A DNA stretch of 64,000 nucleotides from Winogradskyella sp. (GCF_016744625.1 NZ_JADGDZ010000001.1:62001-126000); one strand, 5' to 3'; positions 33,898-42,924 are shown, counted from the first letter of the stretch. Numbers and translations: made by a program. Notes: generated from the letters alone by a model not told the origin.

Positions 33898-34897
33898 AGC
33901 TTCTAAATATTGTATTTCTTAATAGTAATTCAATTAATAAAAGTAAACCAGCTAAAAGTACTAGAGATCTATATTTCTCATCGTAGTTGTAATACTTCTT
34001 TTCTTCTATTTCTGTTTTTTCTAGCTTATTTATTTCGTCATAAATCTCAGCTAACTTCTTGTTGTTCGTTGCTCTAAAATACTTTCCACCTGTAACCTCG
34101 GCAATTTCTTTTAGCAGCTTCTCATCAATTTCTACTTGCTGACGACCATATCTAAATGATCCGTTTGGGTTTATCGCAATTGGAGATAATGCCATTCCAT
34201 TAGTTCCTAATCCTATCGTGTAAACCTTGATTCCATATTCCACAGCAAGTTCACTTGCAATTTTCGGGTCAATAAATCCAGAATTATTAACTCCATCAGT
34301 AAGAAGGATAATCACCTTACTCTTAGCTCTACTGTCTTTTAAACGGTTTACCGAAGTTGCTAATCCCATACCAATGGCTGTTCCTCCTTCAATTATAGTA
34401 TTGTATTTTATGTCTCTGAGCGATCGTTGTACAATAGATTTATCGCTTGTAATTGGTGTTTTTGTATAAGCTTCACCTGCATATTCAACCAAACCAATTC
34501 TATCATTTGGACGACCATCTATAAAATCTGCGGCGACTTCTTTTAAAGCCTCAAGTCTATTTGGTCGTAAATCCTTGGCTAACATACTTGCTGAAACATC
34601 AATAGACATCACAATATCTATTCCTCGAGTTGTTTTGGTTTTTGTAGACACATCAACTGTTCTTGGTCTTGCCAAAGCTGTTATTAATAATCCCAAAGCA
34701 ATTAAACGTAATGCAAAAAGCAAATGCCTAAGTTTTGACCATATTGATGATGATATCTTAAATCCTTTAATACTCGATATTCTTAACTCAGCGGTTTGCT
34801 TGTTATGCTTAAAAACGTACCAAACTACTGCTATTGGCAAAAGCAATAACAACCAGAATAACTCTTTATTTAAAAATTCTATATTCTCAAACATCAT
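33890..34897 (-). CDS. batA: BatA, VWA domain membrane protein
   Basis: A 335-residue protein with the same plan as BatB: membrane helices at about 10-28 and 54-76, a VWA domain (about 90-290) with DVSASMLAKDLRPNRL, GGTAIGMGLATS and IILLTDGVNNSG making the MIDAS, and a C-terminal helix (about 312-328). The start overlaps the upstream gene's stop by 4 bases (ATGA-type coupling), and its end overlaps batB by 8. BatA and BatB are paralogues and are expected to act as a pair. Confidence 0.93.
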   Translation of the reverse strand: MMFENIEFLNKELFWLLLLLPIAVVWYVFKHNKQTAELRISSIKGFKISSSIWSKLRHLLFALRLIALGLLITALARPRTVDVSTKTKTTRGIDIVMSIDVSASMLAKDLRPNRLEALKEVAADFIDGRPNDRIGLVEYAGEAYTKTPITSDKSIVQRSLRDIKYNTIIEGGTAIGMGLATSVNRLKDSRAKSKVIILLTDGVNNSGFIDPKIASELAVEYGIKVYTIGLGTNGMALSPIAINPNGSFRYGRQQVEIDEKLLKEIAEVTGGKYFRATNNKKLAEIYDEINKLEKTEIEEKKYYNYDEKYRSLVLLAGLLLLIELLLRNTIFRSFV

Positions 34898-36606
34898 TCT
34901 TCACCTTCGTTAGCTACTTGTTCATCTGACTTAAGTTCTATTGAATCTATAATACGCTGTACCATTTCATCTGCATAAGTATCGTCTGCAGGCCATGTTA
35001 AGATAATCTGTTGAAGTACATTTTCATTTGAAAACATAAATAATGCATATTCAGCATTCATCACGTAATCCGTATTTGGTACTTTAATATTTAATGTTCC
35101 ATAAGTCTTTAAGCCTTCGGCTGCATTTGGTGTATTAAACTTTTCTCTTTTTACGGTTATATCAGTTGCTCCTTTAGACTCAAATCCTTTAATGCTTAAT
35201 TCTGAAACTTTTAATAAATCGAATGTTGGGTTTTTGGTCTCCTTGGTTTGAGCTTCTTGCTTAGGTACATTAAGTGTTGTAGTATTAATGGCTACACTAA
35301 AAACATCTAATAAGGTTCCATAAACAAATGTTGTCATTGTCATTTGTTCTTTTGCTTCTTCTGGAACTGGCGAATCCACACGTTTTAAAACTTTTGGCGT
35401 TTCTATCCAAACTGGCGGAAATCCATAAGCACTTTCTACCCAATTACCTTCTAAAAGCTCTTTACTTTCGTGGCCTATAATTGTATCTTTTACATAACTA
35501 AATCCGTACTTGATTCCGAAACCAACGAAAGTTGCAATAAGGAGGAAAACAGAAATAGCAACCGTTAAAATGACTTTTCGACGCTTCTTTTTACGCTCTT
35601 GATCTTCTTTGTATTGTTGATTTAATAATTTTTCTTCTTCTGTTGGCTCTGGTAAACTTTCCTTTACATGATCTATTTCTTTATTAATAGTCGCTTTATC
35701 CATTTCAGCAAGTGCTGTGTCTGGTGCTGACTTCGCAAATTTTACCAAATCGGCACGCTTTAAAATAGATTCGAGGTTTTTAATTGTATCTTTTGACAAT
35801 GGAATCTGGTTACCATCTTTTAACAAAATCAATCTACTTATTAATTCGTCTGTAGTACTTTCTAAAGCGCGATCATAAACTTTTTCGTCTAAATATTTTC
35901 TTATTATAAAAGTCAATTCAGAATAATAGTCTTTTACTTCTGAACGGATTAGATATTGACTTTCATCTAATTTTTGTAAGGCTAATTTTGCTCTGTCGTA
36001 AGGTGGTAATAAGGCTATCTCTTCTTCCTCAGTTAAAGGTTTTTTTCGCCATATAAACCAATACAATAAGAAAGCAACTAAAGCTATTGCTAACAATATA
36101 CCAAGCAACCATTTCCACCAATTGCTTCCAGTTTTTTCAACTTCAATGATAGGCTTAATGTCGTATAGCTTCTGCTTTGTGGTATCAACTACAATGGTAT
36201 TAACATCTATACGGAGAGAATCTGTAAAAAATGATTTCTCGTCAATGATGATTTTTTGTCTTGGAATAATATATGAACCAGAATCAAATTGCGTGAGTTT
36301 ATATATTCTCGATAATAAAAACTTAGCGTCCTTTTTAGTAGTATCTATTTTTAAGGCTTCAACGGCTTCTAGTGGCATAAAGGTTTGCCCTTCGGGAAAG
36401 ACAACTAAGGCAGATGAATCTGCTTCAACTTTTATTTTATAGTTGATTTGCTCACCGATTCGTATTTTGGTCGTGTCAATTTCGGTTTTTACTTGAGCAA
36501 ATGCTGAAAAAGAAAGGAAAAAAAAGAAAAGAGAGAATAAACCAAAGACGGATGACCGAAGACGGATGACCAAAATTCTATTATTATATCTAAAATCGTA
36601 TTTCAT
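34894..36606 (-). CDS. BatD-like/DUF4381 fusion membrane protein of the Bat operon
   Basis: A 570-residue protein. Signal peptide at about 22-38 (LFSLFFFFLSFSAFAQ), then a BatD-like Ig domain (about 40-145), a membrane helix (about 162-185, WWKWLLGILLAIALVAFLLYWF), a DUF4381-type cytosolic helical region (about 195-310), a second helix (about 345-365) and a C-terminal ~200-residue domain outside. In Bacteroidota, a BatD/DUF4381-like gene between the DUF58 and batA genes is usual, but the extra C-terminal domain makes this one long. The residues before the signal peptide (NNRILVIRLRSSVFG) are encoded by a 14-nt tandem repeat (36545-36571), so the true start may be different. Confidence 0.75.
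   Translation of the reverse strand: MKYDFRYNNRILVIRLRSSVFGLFSLFFFFLSFSAFAQVKTEIDTTKIRIGEQINYKIKVEADSSALVVFPEGQTFMPLEAVEALKIDTTKKDAKFLLSRIYKLTQFDSGSYIIPRQKIIIDEKSFFTDSLRIDVNTIVVDTTKQKLYDIKPIIEVEKTGSNWWKWLLGILLAIALVAFLLYWFIWRKKPLTEEEEIALLPPYDRAKLALQKLDESQYLIRSEVKDYYSELTFIIRKYLDEKVYDRALESTTDELISRLILLKDGNQIPLSKDTIKNLESILKRADLVKFAKSAPDTALAEMDKATINKEIDHVKESLPEPTEEEKLLNQQYKEDQERKKKRRKVILTVAISVFLLIATFVGFGIKYGFSYVKDTIIGHESKELLEGNWVESAYGFPPVWIETPKVLKRVDSPVPEEAKEQMTMTTFVYGTLLDVFSVAINTTTLNVPKQEAQTKETKNPTFDLLKVSELSIKGFESKGATDITVKREKFNTPNAAEGLKTYGTLNIKVPNTDYVMNAEYALFMFSNENVLQQIILTWPADDTYADEMVQRIIDSIELKSDEQVANEGEE
36545..36571. repeat. Tandem 14-nt repeat in the N-terminal codons of the DUF4381-like gene
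   Basis: Two copies of AAGACGGATGACC, 14 bases apart (36545-36557 and 36559-36571). On the coding strand they read GGTCATCCGTCTT twice and encode VIRLRSSV, part of the region before the signal peptide. Confidence 0.75.
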
Positions 36607-36620
36607 TAACCTAAAACCGT

Positions 36621-37487
36621 TTATCCTCTTCCTTTAAAATATCCTAATAACTTCTTTACGTAGCTTTCATCTACACGACAATCAATTGTACCTGCGCCAG
36701 ATTTTGTAAATGTATCTTTAAAGTAATTCACTTTATCAGCATAAAACTTACCATAATTCTGTCTCACTTTTTTAGAACTTGTATTTACTAACATTAACTC
36801 ACCACTTTCTTCATCTTCCATCTGTACCATTCCAAGATTTGGAATTGCTTCTTCGTGCTTATCGTAAACTCTTATTCCTGTAATATCGTGTCTGCCTGCA
36901 GCAATTTTTAGATTCTGCTTATAATCGTCTGCAATAAAATCTGATAACACAAAAACAATCGCTTTCTTTTTCATCACATTAGATAAAAACTTAAAGGCTT
37001 CAGCTACATTAGTGTTTTTGCTTTTTGGCTTGAACTCTAATAACTCTCTAATAATTCTGAGTACATGAGAGCGTCCTTTCTTTGGTGGAATATATAATTC
37101 AATCTCGTCTGAAAATAAAATCAATCCGATTTTATCATTATTCTGAGTCGCAGAAAACGCTAAAGTTGCAGCAATTTCTGTAACAATCTCATCTTTAAAC
37201 TGATTCTTGGTTCCGAATAACTTACTACCAGAAACATCTGCCATCAACATCATCGTCAGCTCGCGTTCTTCCTCAAAGACTTTGATGTATGGTTCTCTAA
37301 AACGTGCAGTGACATTCCAATCTATATTTCTTACATCATCACCATATTGATATTGACGGACTTCAGAAAAAGTCATACCACGACCTTTGAAGGTTGAGTG
37401 GTATTCGCCTCCAAATATATGATCAGACAAACGACGTGTCTTAATCTCTATTTTTCGTACTTTTTTTAGAAGTTCTTTAGTATCCAT
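36621..37487 (-). CDS. DUF58 domain protein of the Bat operon
   Basis: A 288-residue protein starting at MDTKELLKKVRK. A start 15 bases further up (37502, MTKQK) lies inside the palindromic element at 37498-37578 and is less likely. The DUF58 signature GRGMTFSEVRQYQYGDDVRNIDWNVTARFREPYIKVFEEERE is at about 37-80, followed by a degenerate VWA-like domain (MMLMADVSGSKLFG; VFVLSDFIAD). It is cytosolic. DUF58 proteins always travel with MoxR ATPases and are thought to be their adaptors; here moxR is the next gene upstream and batA lies two genes downstream. Confidence 0.9.
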   Translation of the reverse strand: MDTKELLKKVRKIEIKTRRLSDHIFGGEYHSTFKGRGMTFSEVRQYQYGDDVRNIDWNVTARFREPYIKVFEEERELTMMLMADVSGSKLFGTKNQFKDEIVTEIAATLAFSATQNNDKIGLILFSDEIELYIPPKKGRSHVLRIIRELLEFKPKSKNTNVAEAFKFLSNVMKKKAIVFVLSDFIADDYKQNLKIAAGRHDITGIRVYDKHEEAIPNLGMVQMEDEESGELMLVNTSSKKVRQNYGKFYADKVNYFKDTFTKSGAGTIDCRVDESYVKKLLGYFKGRG

Positions 37488-37497
37488 TTTCTGTTTC

Positions 37498-37578
37498 GTC
37501 ATTCCGCAATTGATGCGGAATCTATCAAATTAAACTTTTGACAAATAATAATGAGATTCCTGCCTGCGCAGGAATGAC
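37498..37578. repeat. 81-bp palindromic element between moxR and the DUF58 gene
   Basis: Starts GTCATTCC and ends GGAATGAC. It has two internal hairpins: TTCCGCA-ATTGA-TGCGGAA near 37502-37520, and ATTCCTGC-CTGC-GCAGGAAT near 37556-37575. Same family as the perfect palindrome at 50568-50593. It fills the whole intergenic space inside the Bat operon without ending transcription in any obvious way. Confidence 0.85.
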
Positions 37579-37582
37579 AATA

Positions 37583-38584
37583 CTATGGTACTTCGATTTC
37601 GTTTACAATCTTGTTGATAATGTCTTCTGAAGTAACATTTTCAGCTTCGGCTTCATAGGTAATACCTATTCTGTGACGCAATACATCGTGCACTACAGCA
37701 CGAACGTCTTCTGGAATTACATAACCTCTTCTTTTAATGAAGGCATAACATTTTGCAGCAGTCGCTAAATTGATACTACCACGAGGAGATGCTCCAAAAG
37801 AGATTAAAGCTTTTAAATCACCTAGTTTATATTTTTCAGGATAACGTGTGGCAAAAATGATATCTAGAATATATTTTTCAATCTTTTCATCCATATAAAC
37901 TTCGCGAACTGCTTCTTGAGCACTCAAAATCTGAGCTACTGAAACTACAGGATTCACTTTATCATATGACCCTTTTAGGTTCGCTCTTACTATTTGCTGC
38001 TCATCATCTATTGTCGGATAATCAATAACAGTTTTCAACATAAAACGATCTATCTGAGCTTCTGGCAAAGGATAAGTTCCTTCTTGTTCAATAGGATTTT
38101 GCGTTGCCATTACTAAGAAAGGCTTATCTAAAATGAACGTTTCATCTCCAATAGTCACTTGCTTCTCTTGCATCGCTTCTAGTAAAGCCGACTGCACCTT
38201 GGCTGGTGCTCTGTTAATCTCATCTGCTAAAACGAAATTAGCGAAAATCGGACCTTTCTTAATCGTAAAGTCATTCTCTTTTATATTATATATCAGTGTA
38301 CCAACAACATCAGCAGGCAATAAATCTGGTGTAAACTGTATTCTACTAAAACTTGCGTCTATGGCTTTAGAAAGTGTATTAATTGCTAAAGTTTTTGCTA
38401 ATCCAGGTACACCTTCTAATAAAATATGACCTTGACCAAGCAATCCAATTAGCAAACGTTCTATCATGTGTTTTTGCCCTACAATAACCTTATTCATTTC
38501 CAAGGTTAATAAGTCTACAAATGCACTTTCTTTTTCTATCTTTTCGTTAATTGACTTTATATCAATTGTACTCGTTGCTTCCAT
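37583..38584 (-). CDS. moxR: MoxR family AAA+ ATPase
   Basis: A 333-residue AAA+ ATPase of the MoxR/RavA clade. Walker A is LEGVPGLAKT near residues 57-66, Walker B is FVLADEINRAPAKVQSALLEAMQE near 112-135, sensor 1 is MATQNPIEQEGTYPLPEAQIDRF, and the C-terminal lid is GASPRGSINLATAAKCYAFIKRRGYVIPEDV. MoxR proteins act as metal-centre-insertion or folding chaperones for VWA-domain partners, which fits the downstream DUF58, batA and batB genes. It heads the Bat operon. A plausible promoter lies ~55 bases upstream. Confidence 0.95.
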   Translation of the reverse strand: MEATSTIDIKSINEKIEKESAFVDLLTLEMNKVIVGQKHMIERLLIGLLGQGHILLEGVPGLAKTLAINTLSKAIDASFSRIQFTPDLLPADVVGTLIYNIKENDFTIKKGPIFANFVLADEINRAPAKVQSALLEAMQEKQVTIGDETFILDKPFLVMATQNPIEQEGTYPLPEAQIDRFMLKTVIDYPTIDDEQQIVRANLKGSYDKVNPVVSVAQILSAQEAVREVYMDEKIEKYILDIIFATRYPEKYKLGDLKALISFGASPRGSINLATAAKCYAFIKRRGYVIPEDVRAVVHDVLRHRIGITYEAEAENVTSEDIINKIVNEIEVP

Positions 38585-38635
38585 TATTTTAAGGGTTTAT
38601 GAACGAAACTATTTTTAGTAACTTTTTCGAGGATG

Positions 38636-38672
38636 CAAAATGTTAAAATTATTCGTTAGTTGCTGTTAACAA
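38636..38672 (-). promoter_or_regulatory. Probable promoter of the moxR-Bat operon
   Basis: On the minus strand, TTG (38672-38670) is followed by TAACATTTTG (38645-38636), a -7 box with one extra base compared with TAnnTTTG. Spacing to the moxR ATG (38584) is about 50 bases. A weak match, supported by position only. Confidence 0.35.
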
Positions 38673-38682
38673 TTGGTTAAAA

Positions 38683-38712
38683 AAAAGAGTAATACCGAAG
38701 TATTACTCTTTT
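38683..38712 (-). terminator. Rho-independent terminator of the DUF4382 gene
   Basis: Perfect 13-bp stem AAAAGAGTAATAC / GTATTACTCTTTT with tetraloop CGAA (TTCG on the minus strand), followed on the minus strand by an unbroken T run. Confidence 0.92.
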
Positions 38713-38720
38713 ATCTTTCA

Positions 38721-38740
38721 GAACTCGCCTAAGCGAGTTC
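38721..38740. repeat. Perfect 8-bp palindrome GAACTCGC-CTAA-GCGAGTTC
   Basis: A second, perfect hairpin just 8 bases beyond the terminator at 38683-38712, related to the palindrome at 7812-7824. It has no T run of its own. Confidence 0.5.
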
Positions 38741-38762
38741 TATTAATCATGGATTAGGATAA

Positions 38763-39332
38763 TTAATATTGAATTTGTCTTATTTCTGTATAAAGTTTTG
38801 GGTTTAAAATCATCATACTTTCATCTTCATTATAACTTACCGATTTATCGATATCAATGTCAATAATAAAGTCATAAAAACGATTCTTAACCAATTCTGT
38901 TCTTACCAAATTTGAAGGTGTTGCATTCCCTAAATTTGAAACATCTAAACTATGTAGTGTATTATTTAAATCTATAAAATTATTATCACCAAGTACTAAT
39001 CTAATTTCGTAGATGTAAGTTGATTCTATTTCAAAATTATCGGCTAATAGTAATTCTGAATCTTCTATTAAATCATAAACGTTATAAGTTCCACTATTAA
39101 TAGCATTTAAGCTTACCCAAGCATTAGATGTACTACCGTTTTCTTTTACTCTTAACTGAACATCTTCTATTTCTACATAGACTTTGTCTAGCTCGCCAGT
39201 TGTACTTTTCAATTTCACAGTAATCGCTGTCAAATTATTGTCTGCATTGACATTGTCTTTAGTACAGCTTGTAAAACAAACTAAAATAATAAGGGTAAAA
39301 ACCAGTGATTTTATAGGTTGTAAATGCTTCAT
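38763..39332 (-). CDS. DUF4382 lipoprotein
   Basis: A 189-residue lipoprotein starting at MKHLQPIKS; a longer reading to 39500 would overlap the divergent aldo/keto reductase gene and has no conserved sequence. The signal peptide ends VCFTSC, lipidated cysteine about residue 23. The mature part resembles DUF4382: LTAITVKLKSTTGELDKVYVEIEDVQLRVKENG followed by a beta-rich body. This family of cell-surface-type beta domains is of unknown function. It is expected to be anchored in the outer or inner membrane. It is transcribed alone and ends at a strong hairpin. Confidence 0.8.
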   Translation of the reverse strand: MKHLQPIKSLVFTLIILVCFTSCTKDNVNADNNLTAITVKLKSTTGELDKVYVEIEDVQLRVKENGSTSNAWVSLNAINSGTYNVYDLIEDSELLLADNFEIESTYIYEIRLVLGDNNFIDLNNTLHSLDVSNLGNATPSNLVRTELVKNRFYDFIIDIDIDKSVSYNEDESMMILNPKLYTEIRQIQY

Positions 39333-39436
39333 GATTTGGGATATGGAATAATTACAGATCAATGATACTGTAATCCTTAGGTTTTGAGTATTTTTATACA
39401 CCAATTGCAAAAAAATCCATATAAACAGAAAAAAAA

Positions 39437-40300
39437 GTGACATATTCTCGATTAATTGCAGGTACGATGACCTGGGGAAGTTGGGGCAAACAGCTCTCAA
39501 AAAAAGAAATGGCAGCTTTAATGCACCATTGCATATCTAATAACATCACAACCTTTGACCATGCGGATATTTATGGCGCTTATACCACAGAAATTGATTT
39601 CGGAAAGTCTTTTATCGAATCTGGTATAAAACGTGAAGACGTTCAGCTAATTTCAAAATGTGGTATTCAATATGTTTGTGATAATCGCGACAATAAAGTA
39701 AAACACTATAACTATAGTAAAGATTACATTATTTGGTCCGTAGAGGAATCTTTAAAGAATCTAAACACGGAGTATCTAGATTTATTGTTGTTACACAGAC
39801 CTAGTCCATTGATGGTTGCCGAAGAAATTGCTGAAGCTATTACCATTTTAAAAAAAGACGGAAAAATTAGAGACTTTGGTGTATCTAATTTCACACCTTC
39901 GCAAATGGAAATGATTAGTTTGCGAATGGATATTGATGTCAATCAGATTGAATTTTCACTCACACAACATTCTGCAATGCATGATGGCACTTTAGATTAT
40001 ATGATGACTAGTGGCATAAAACCAATGGCTTGGTCTCCTTTGGGATCTGTATTTAAAGAAGATAACGAACAAACCAGACGCATCCATAAGCAACTCGGAG
40101 AATTAATGGATAAATACAATGCTACTGAAGACCAGTTATTATTAGCTTGGACTTTAAAACATCCATCTGGTATTCATCCTGTGGTTGGTACTACAAATAA
40201 AGATAGATTAAAATTAGCAGTCGAAGCGCAAAAAATTGATTTAGAATTAGAAGATTGGTTTTTAATTTCAGTCGCTTGTCAAGGACATAAAGTGCCTTGA
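39437..40300 (+). CDS. Aldo/keto reductase
   Basis: A 287-residue NADPH-dependent aldo/keto reductase (TIM barrel, cytosolic). The start is GTG at 39437 (VTYSRLIAGTMTWG), matching the usual start of this subfamily. The catalytic tetrad is present: D and Y in FDHADIYGAYTTE, K in QLISKCGIQ, and H in LDLLLLHRPSP. C-terminal GTTNKDRLK binds the NADPH phosphate. The subfamily resembles E. coli YdhF, which reduces small carbonyls; the physiological substrate is unknown. It is divergently oriented from the DUF4382 gene. Confidence 0.9.
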   Translation: MTYSRLIAGTMTWGSWGKQLSKKEMAALMHHCISNNITTFDHADIYGAYTTEIDFGKSFIESGIKREDVQLISKCGIQYVCDNRDNKVKHYNYSKDYIIWSVEESLKNLNTEYLDLLLLHRPSPLMVAEEIAEAITILKKDGKIRDFGVSNFTPSQMEMISLRMDIDVNQIEFSLTQHSAMHDGTLDYMMTSGIKPMAWSPLGSVFKEDNEQTRRIHKQLGELMDKYNATEDQLLLAWTLKHPSGIHPVVGTTNKDRLKLAVEAQKIDLELEDWFLISVACQGHKVP

Positions 40301-40356
40301 TTTGGTTTGTCGTTGTTTATTAAATTGATTGCATTAAAGATTTCAAAATAATAAAA

Positions 40357-40380
40357 CTCCTGCTTTCGCAAGAAGTGTCA
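40357..40380. repeat. Degenerate palindromic repeat remnant (CTCCTGC...GTGTCA)
   Basis: Remnant of the GTCATTCCTGC-type element (CTCCTGCTTTCGCAAGAAGTGTCA) directly before the ATG of the AlbA_2 gene, whose start codon begins at its last base. Too decayed to pair fully. Confidence 0.4.
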
Positions 40381-41513
40381 TGATTAACAAAAGGCTTCTC
40401 ATAAAACATCTACTAGCTCACAACGATGAGAACAGTTTCTACGACAAAAAACGAAAAATAGATATTGGTTTTAAAGAAGGAAAAGCTAAGTTCTTAAAAC
40501 ATATTTGTGCGCTCTCAAATAGCAACCCTAAAAACAACTCATATATTGTTATTGGAGTGCAAGACGAGGATAACAAAATAATTGGTGTCGATTTTTTTGA
40601 CGACAGTAAAATTCAGAATCTTATCAATGCATATCTCTCTAATCCACCAATAGTACAATACGAAAATATTCCGTTTCCACATTTACCAGATGATAAAGTC
40701 GTTGGCTTAGTCACCATAAGACCTATTGATCAAATTACCTCACTAAGAAAAAACATTTGGAAATATTTCGGAGGCTCAGTATTCTTTAGAGACGGCAGTA
40801 TGAGTATGCCAAAGGTTTTTGATATCGAAATTAAAGACGTTAACTCTAAGATTGTTTCAGCTATTGAAAATCATGCACAGAATAATATTAAACTCACTTT
40901 AGATGGTGTCTTTGATTTTATGAATAAGCGGCAAGATTTTAATCCACAATACAAAGTATTTAAAGAATATTTTGTATTGTGTTGGTCTGGAGATAAAAAG
41001 CACATTAAAGATGAAACCTTCTTTTCTAGAGTAGATATAGAATTAATTAATGAACAAGTGCGTCTATTTTATTCAGCATTAGATGAAGTCGCAATTTCCT
41101 ATACAGAAGATTCCTTTAAGATTGTTGAATATGTGAGACTTGGCCTTCAGCAATCCTATAAATATTATAAGTTAGAAGAAAAAACGATTCACTTTGATAA
41201 TAATGCTAATTATTCTATTGAAGCACATTTAATTTTTGAACCACCTCAATTTGATAAAAAGGTGTTGCATCACATTTATAATAGCAATAATGCAATTCTA
41301 GAAAAGCTTGAAAAAAATAGCTCTCTTGCAGAACATGAGATTAATGATTTACAAAATCTAGCTGCAAGTTATTTAATATGCTATCTCAATGGTTTTGAAG
41401 ATGCTTTACCAAAACTCGAATATGCTAAACCGTATATTAAAAAGCGAGGTTCTAGTCTTTACAACTCTTATAAAGAGACTATTAGAATTTTAAGAAAAGT
41501 GAAGTATAGCTAG
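40380..41513 (+). CDS. AlbA_2 (Schlafen-like) domain ATP-binding protein
   Basis: A 377-residue soluble protein. Its N-terminal ~150 residues match the AlbA_2/Schlafen-like domain: IDIGFKEGKAKFLKHICALSNSNPKNNSYIVIGVQDEDNKIIGVDFFDD...QNLINAYLSNPP, and FFRDGSMSMPK. The rest (about 155-377) has no clear domain but is rich in helix. AlbA_2 domains are found in putative nucleic-acid-binding regulators and in some phage-defence proteins; a defence role here would be speculation because no partner genes are nearby. It is transcribed alone, after the aldo/keto reductase gene and a 79-base gap. Confidence 0.8.
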   Translation: MINKRLLIKHLLAHNDENSFYDKKRKIDIGFKEGKAKFLKHICALSNSNPKNNSYIVIGVQDEDNKIIGVDFFDDSKIQNLINAYLSNPPIVQYENIPFPHLPDDKVVGLVTIRPIDQITSLRKNIWKYFGGSVFFRDGSMSMPKVFDIEIKDVNSKIVSAIENHAQNNIKLTLDGVFDFMNKRQDFNPQYKVFKEYFVLCWSGDKKHIKDETFFSRVDIELINEQVRLFYSALDEVAISYTEDSFKIVEYVRLGLQQSYKYYKLEEKTIHFDNNANYSIEAHLIFEPPQFDKKVLHHIYNSNNAILEKLEKNSSLAEHEINDLQNLAASYLICYLNGFEDALPKLEYAKPYIKKRGSSLYNSYKETIRILRKVKYS

Positions 41514-41672
41514 TTTATCGGAATTTGATGAGATTTTACCCTTGTTTTTTGCATCTTACCGAAGGTTGTATCAAAACACTACAGATTATACATTTTTTTT
41601 GACCATTCATCATAAATTTTGTGGACGATAGAATTTATTCTAGATATTTGTAGTGCTATTAATCAATTATAT

Positions 41673-41715
41673 AACCTTGTTTCACTCGATTTAACTTCGA
41701 ATCTGAAACAAGGTT
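41673..41715. terminator. Bidirectional terminator hairpin with large loop
   Basis: Perfect 12-bp stem AACCTTGTTTCA / TGAAACAAGGTT with a 19-base loop, in the gap between the AlbA_2 gene and the convergent DUF1501 gene. Flanking T and A runs are short, so termination strength is uncertain. Confidence 0.65.
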
Positions 41716-41736
41716 TATTATTTCAATTAGGTTACG

Positions 41737-42924
41737 TTATATAAAATTAAGCTTGTCAAAAGAATTATTTAAAATCGTAATGTCATCTGCTTTTAGCCAT
41801 TCACTTAAAATAGTAGCATAAATAGTTCTAAAATCAATTTCGTACTTTAAATCTCCATTATCATCTAAATCATTAAGACTTGTCAGATTATTATAGAAAC
41901 CAGCTTTCTTTAGGTTTTTACCCATAATAAATACATTGTTTGCTGCTCCATGATCAGTACCAGTAGCTGCGTTTTGTTTAACACGTCTTCCAAATTCAGA
42001 GAAGGTTAAAATCAAAGTATCTTCAAAAGTGTCATTACGTTTTAAATCTTTTACAAAAGCTGAAACGCTATTAGCATACTGAGATAATAGTCGCTTTTGC
42101 CTGTTAGGTTGATTTGCATGCGTATCAAAACCACCTAATGATGTATAAAAAACTTTCGTTTCTAAACCAGAATTAATGAACTGCCCAACATTTTTAAGCT
42201 GCTTAGCAAATTTGTTTTGTGGATATTCTTCTTGAGATAATTTTACCTTGGTATTCTCATAAATATAGTTGGCAGAAGACTTTGCTTCTATCATCGTTTG
42301 GTATAAATAACCTAAATTATGCTCACTCAAATGTGCATCGTTATAACGATTGAGTACATTTTTAAAATATGGATCTTTAGAGGTATTGTATAATACTTTA
42401 TAATCGCTAGTTGCGATGCCATTAAAGTGCTCTCCCTTCATGGCTAAGCTTAATTGCTCATCCATTTCTATGGCGTTGTATGGGTTTTCTCCATTCGCAT
42501 CTAAATAACGTCCTAACCAGCCACTTTGAAGATATTCGTCCGAACCACTAGCAGTTTGCCAAATATCCATAGATCTAAAATGTGATCGAACAGGATTTGG
42601 ATAACCCACATTATTTATAATAGACATTTCACCATTATCAAATAATGATCGTAAAGGTGCTAAACTTGGATGAAATCCTAAATCGTCATTTAGTTTTATA
42701 ATATCTTTTGTAATCGCTAAACGTGGTCTAGCATTATAATAAATATCATTATTATGCGGAATTATAGTATTTAATCCATCATTACCTCCTGCGAGTTGAA
42801 TGATGACGAGTCGCTTATAACCTAAGCGTTCTGCTGCAACAGATTCGAATGCCTTTACAAAACTAGGAACAAAAAATAAGCTACTAGCTAATGTCGAATT
42901 TTTTAAAAATTTACGTCTATCCAT
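41737..42924 (-). CDS. DUF1501 family protein, Tat-exported
   Basis: A 395-residue protein of the DUF1501/sulfatase-like fold. The start is taken at MDRRKFLKNS, which begins a twin-arginine signal (DRRKFLK then a hydrophobic stretch to FVKA); an upstream ATG at 42969 would mask it. Family motifs are QLAGGNDGLNTIIPH (about 42-56), YTSLGGFDTHANQPNRQ near 260 and TFSEFGRRVKQNAATGTDHG near 310-330, a metal-binding phosphatase-like set. It starts 2 bases after the stop of the DUF1800 gene; these two families almost always occur together, and their products are believed to act as a pair in the envelope. Substrate unknown. Confidence 0.88.
   Translation of the reverse strand: MDRRKFLKNSTLASSLFFVPSFVKAFESVAAERLGYKRLVIIQLAGGNDGLNTIIPHNNDIYYNARPRLAITKDIIKLNDDLGFHPSLAPLRSLFDNGEMSIINNVGYPNPVRSHFRSMDIWQTASGSDEYLQSGWLGRYLDANGENPYNAIEMDEQLSLAMKGEHFNGIATSDYKVLYNTSKDPYFKNVLNRYNDAHLSEHNLGYLYQTMIEAKSSANYIYENTKVKLSQEEYPQNKFAKQLKNVGQFINSGLETKVFYTSLGGFDTHANQPNRQKRLLSQYANSVSAFVKDLKRNDTFEDTLILTFSEFGRRVKQNAATGTDHGAANNVFIMGKNLKKAGFYNNLTSLNDLDDNGDLKYEIDFRTIYATILSEWLKADDITILNNSFDKLNFI

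Noticed and set aside
39333-39500. 56-residue extension of the DUF4382 lipoprotein
   Set aside because: It overlaps the divergent aldo/keto reductase gene and would bury the lipoprotein signal.
40380-41513. AlbA_2 protein as part of a phage defence system
   Set aside because: No nuclease, methylase or other defence gene lies nearby; a single gene is not enough to claim it.
41514-41736. Small RNA gene downstream of the AlbA_2 gene
   Set aside because: Only one simple hairpin is visible and no promoter box precedes it; a terminator explains it better.
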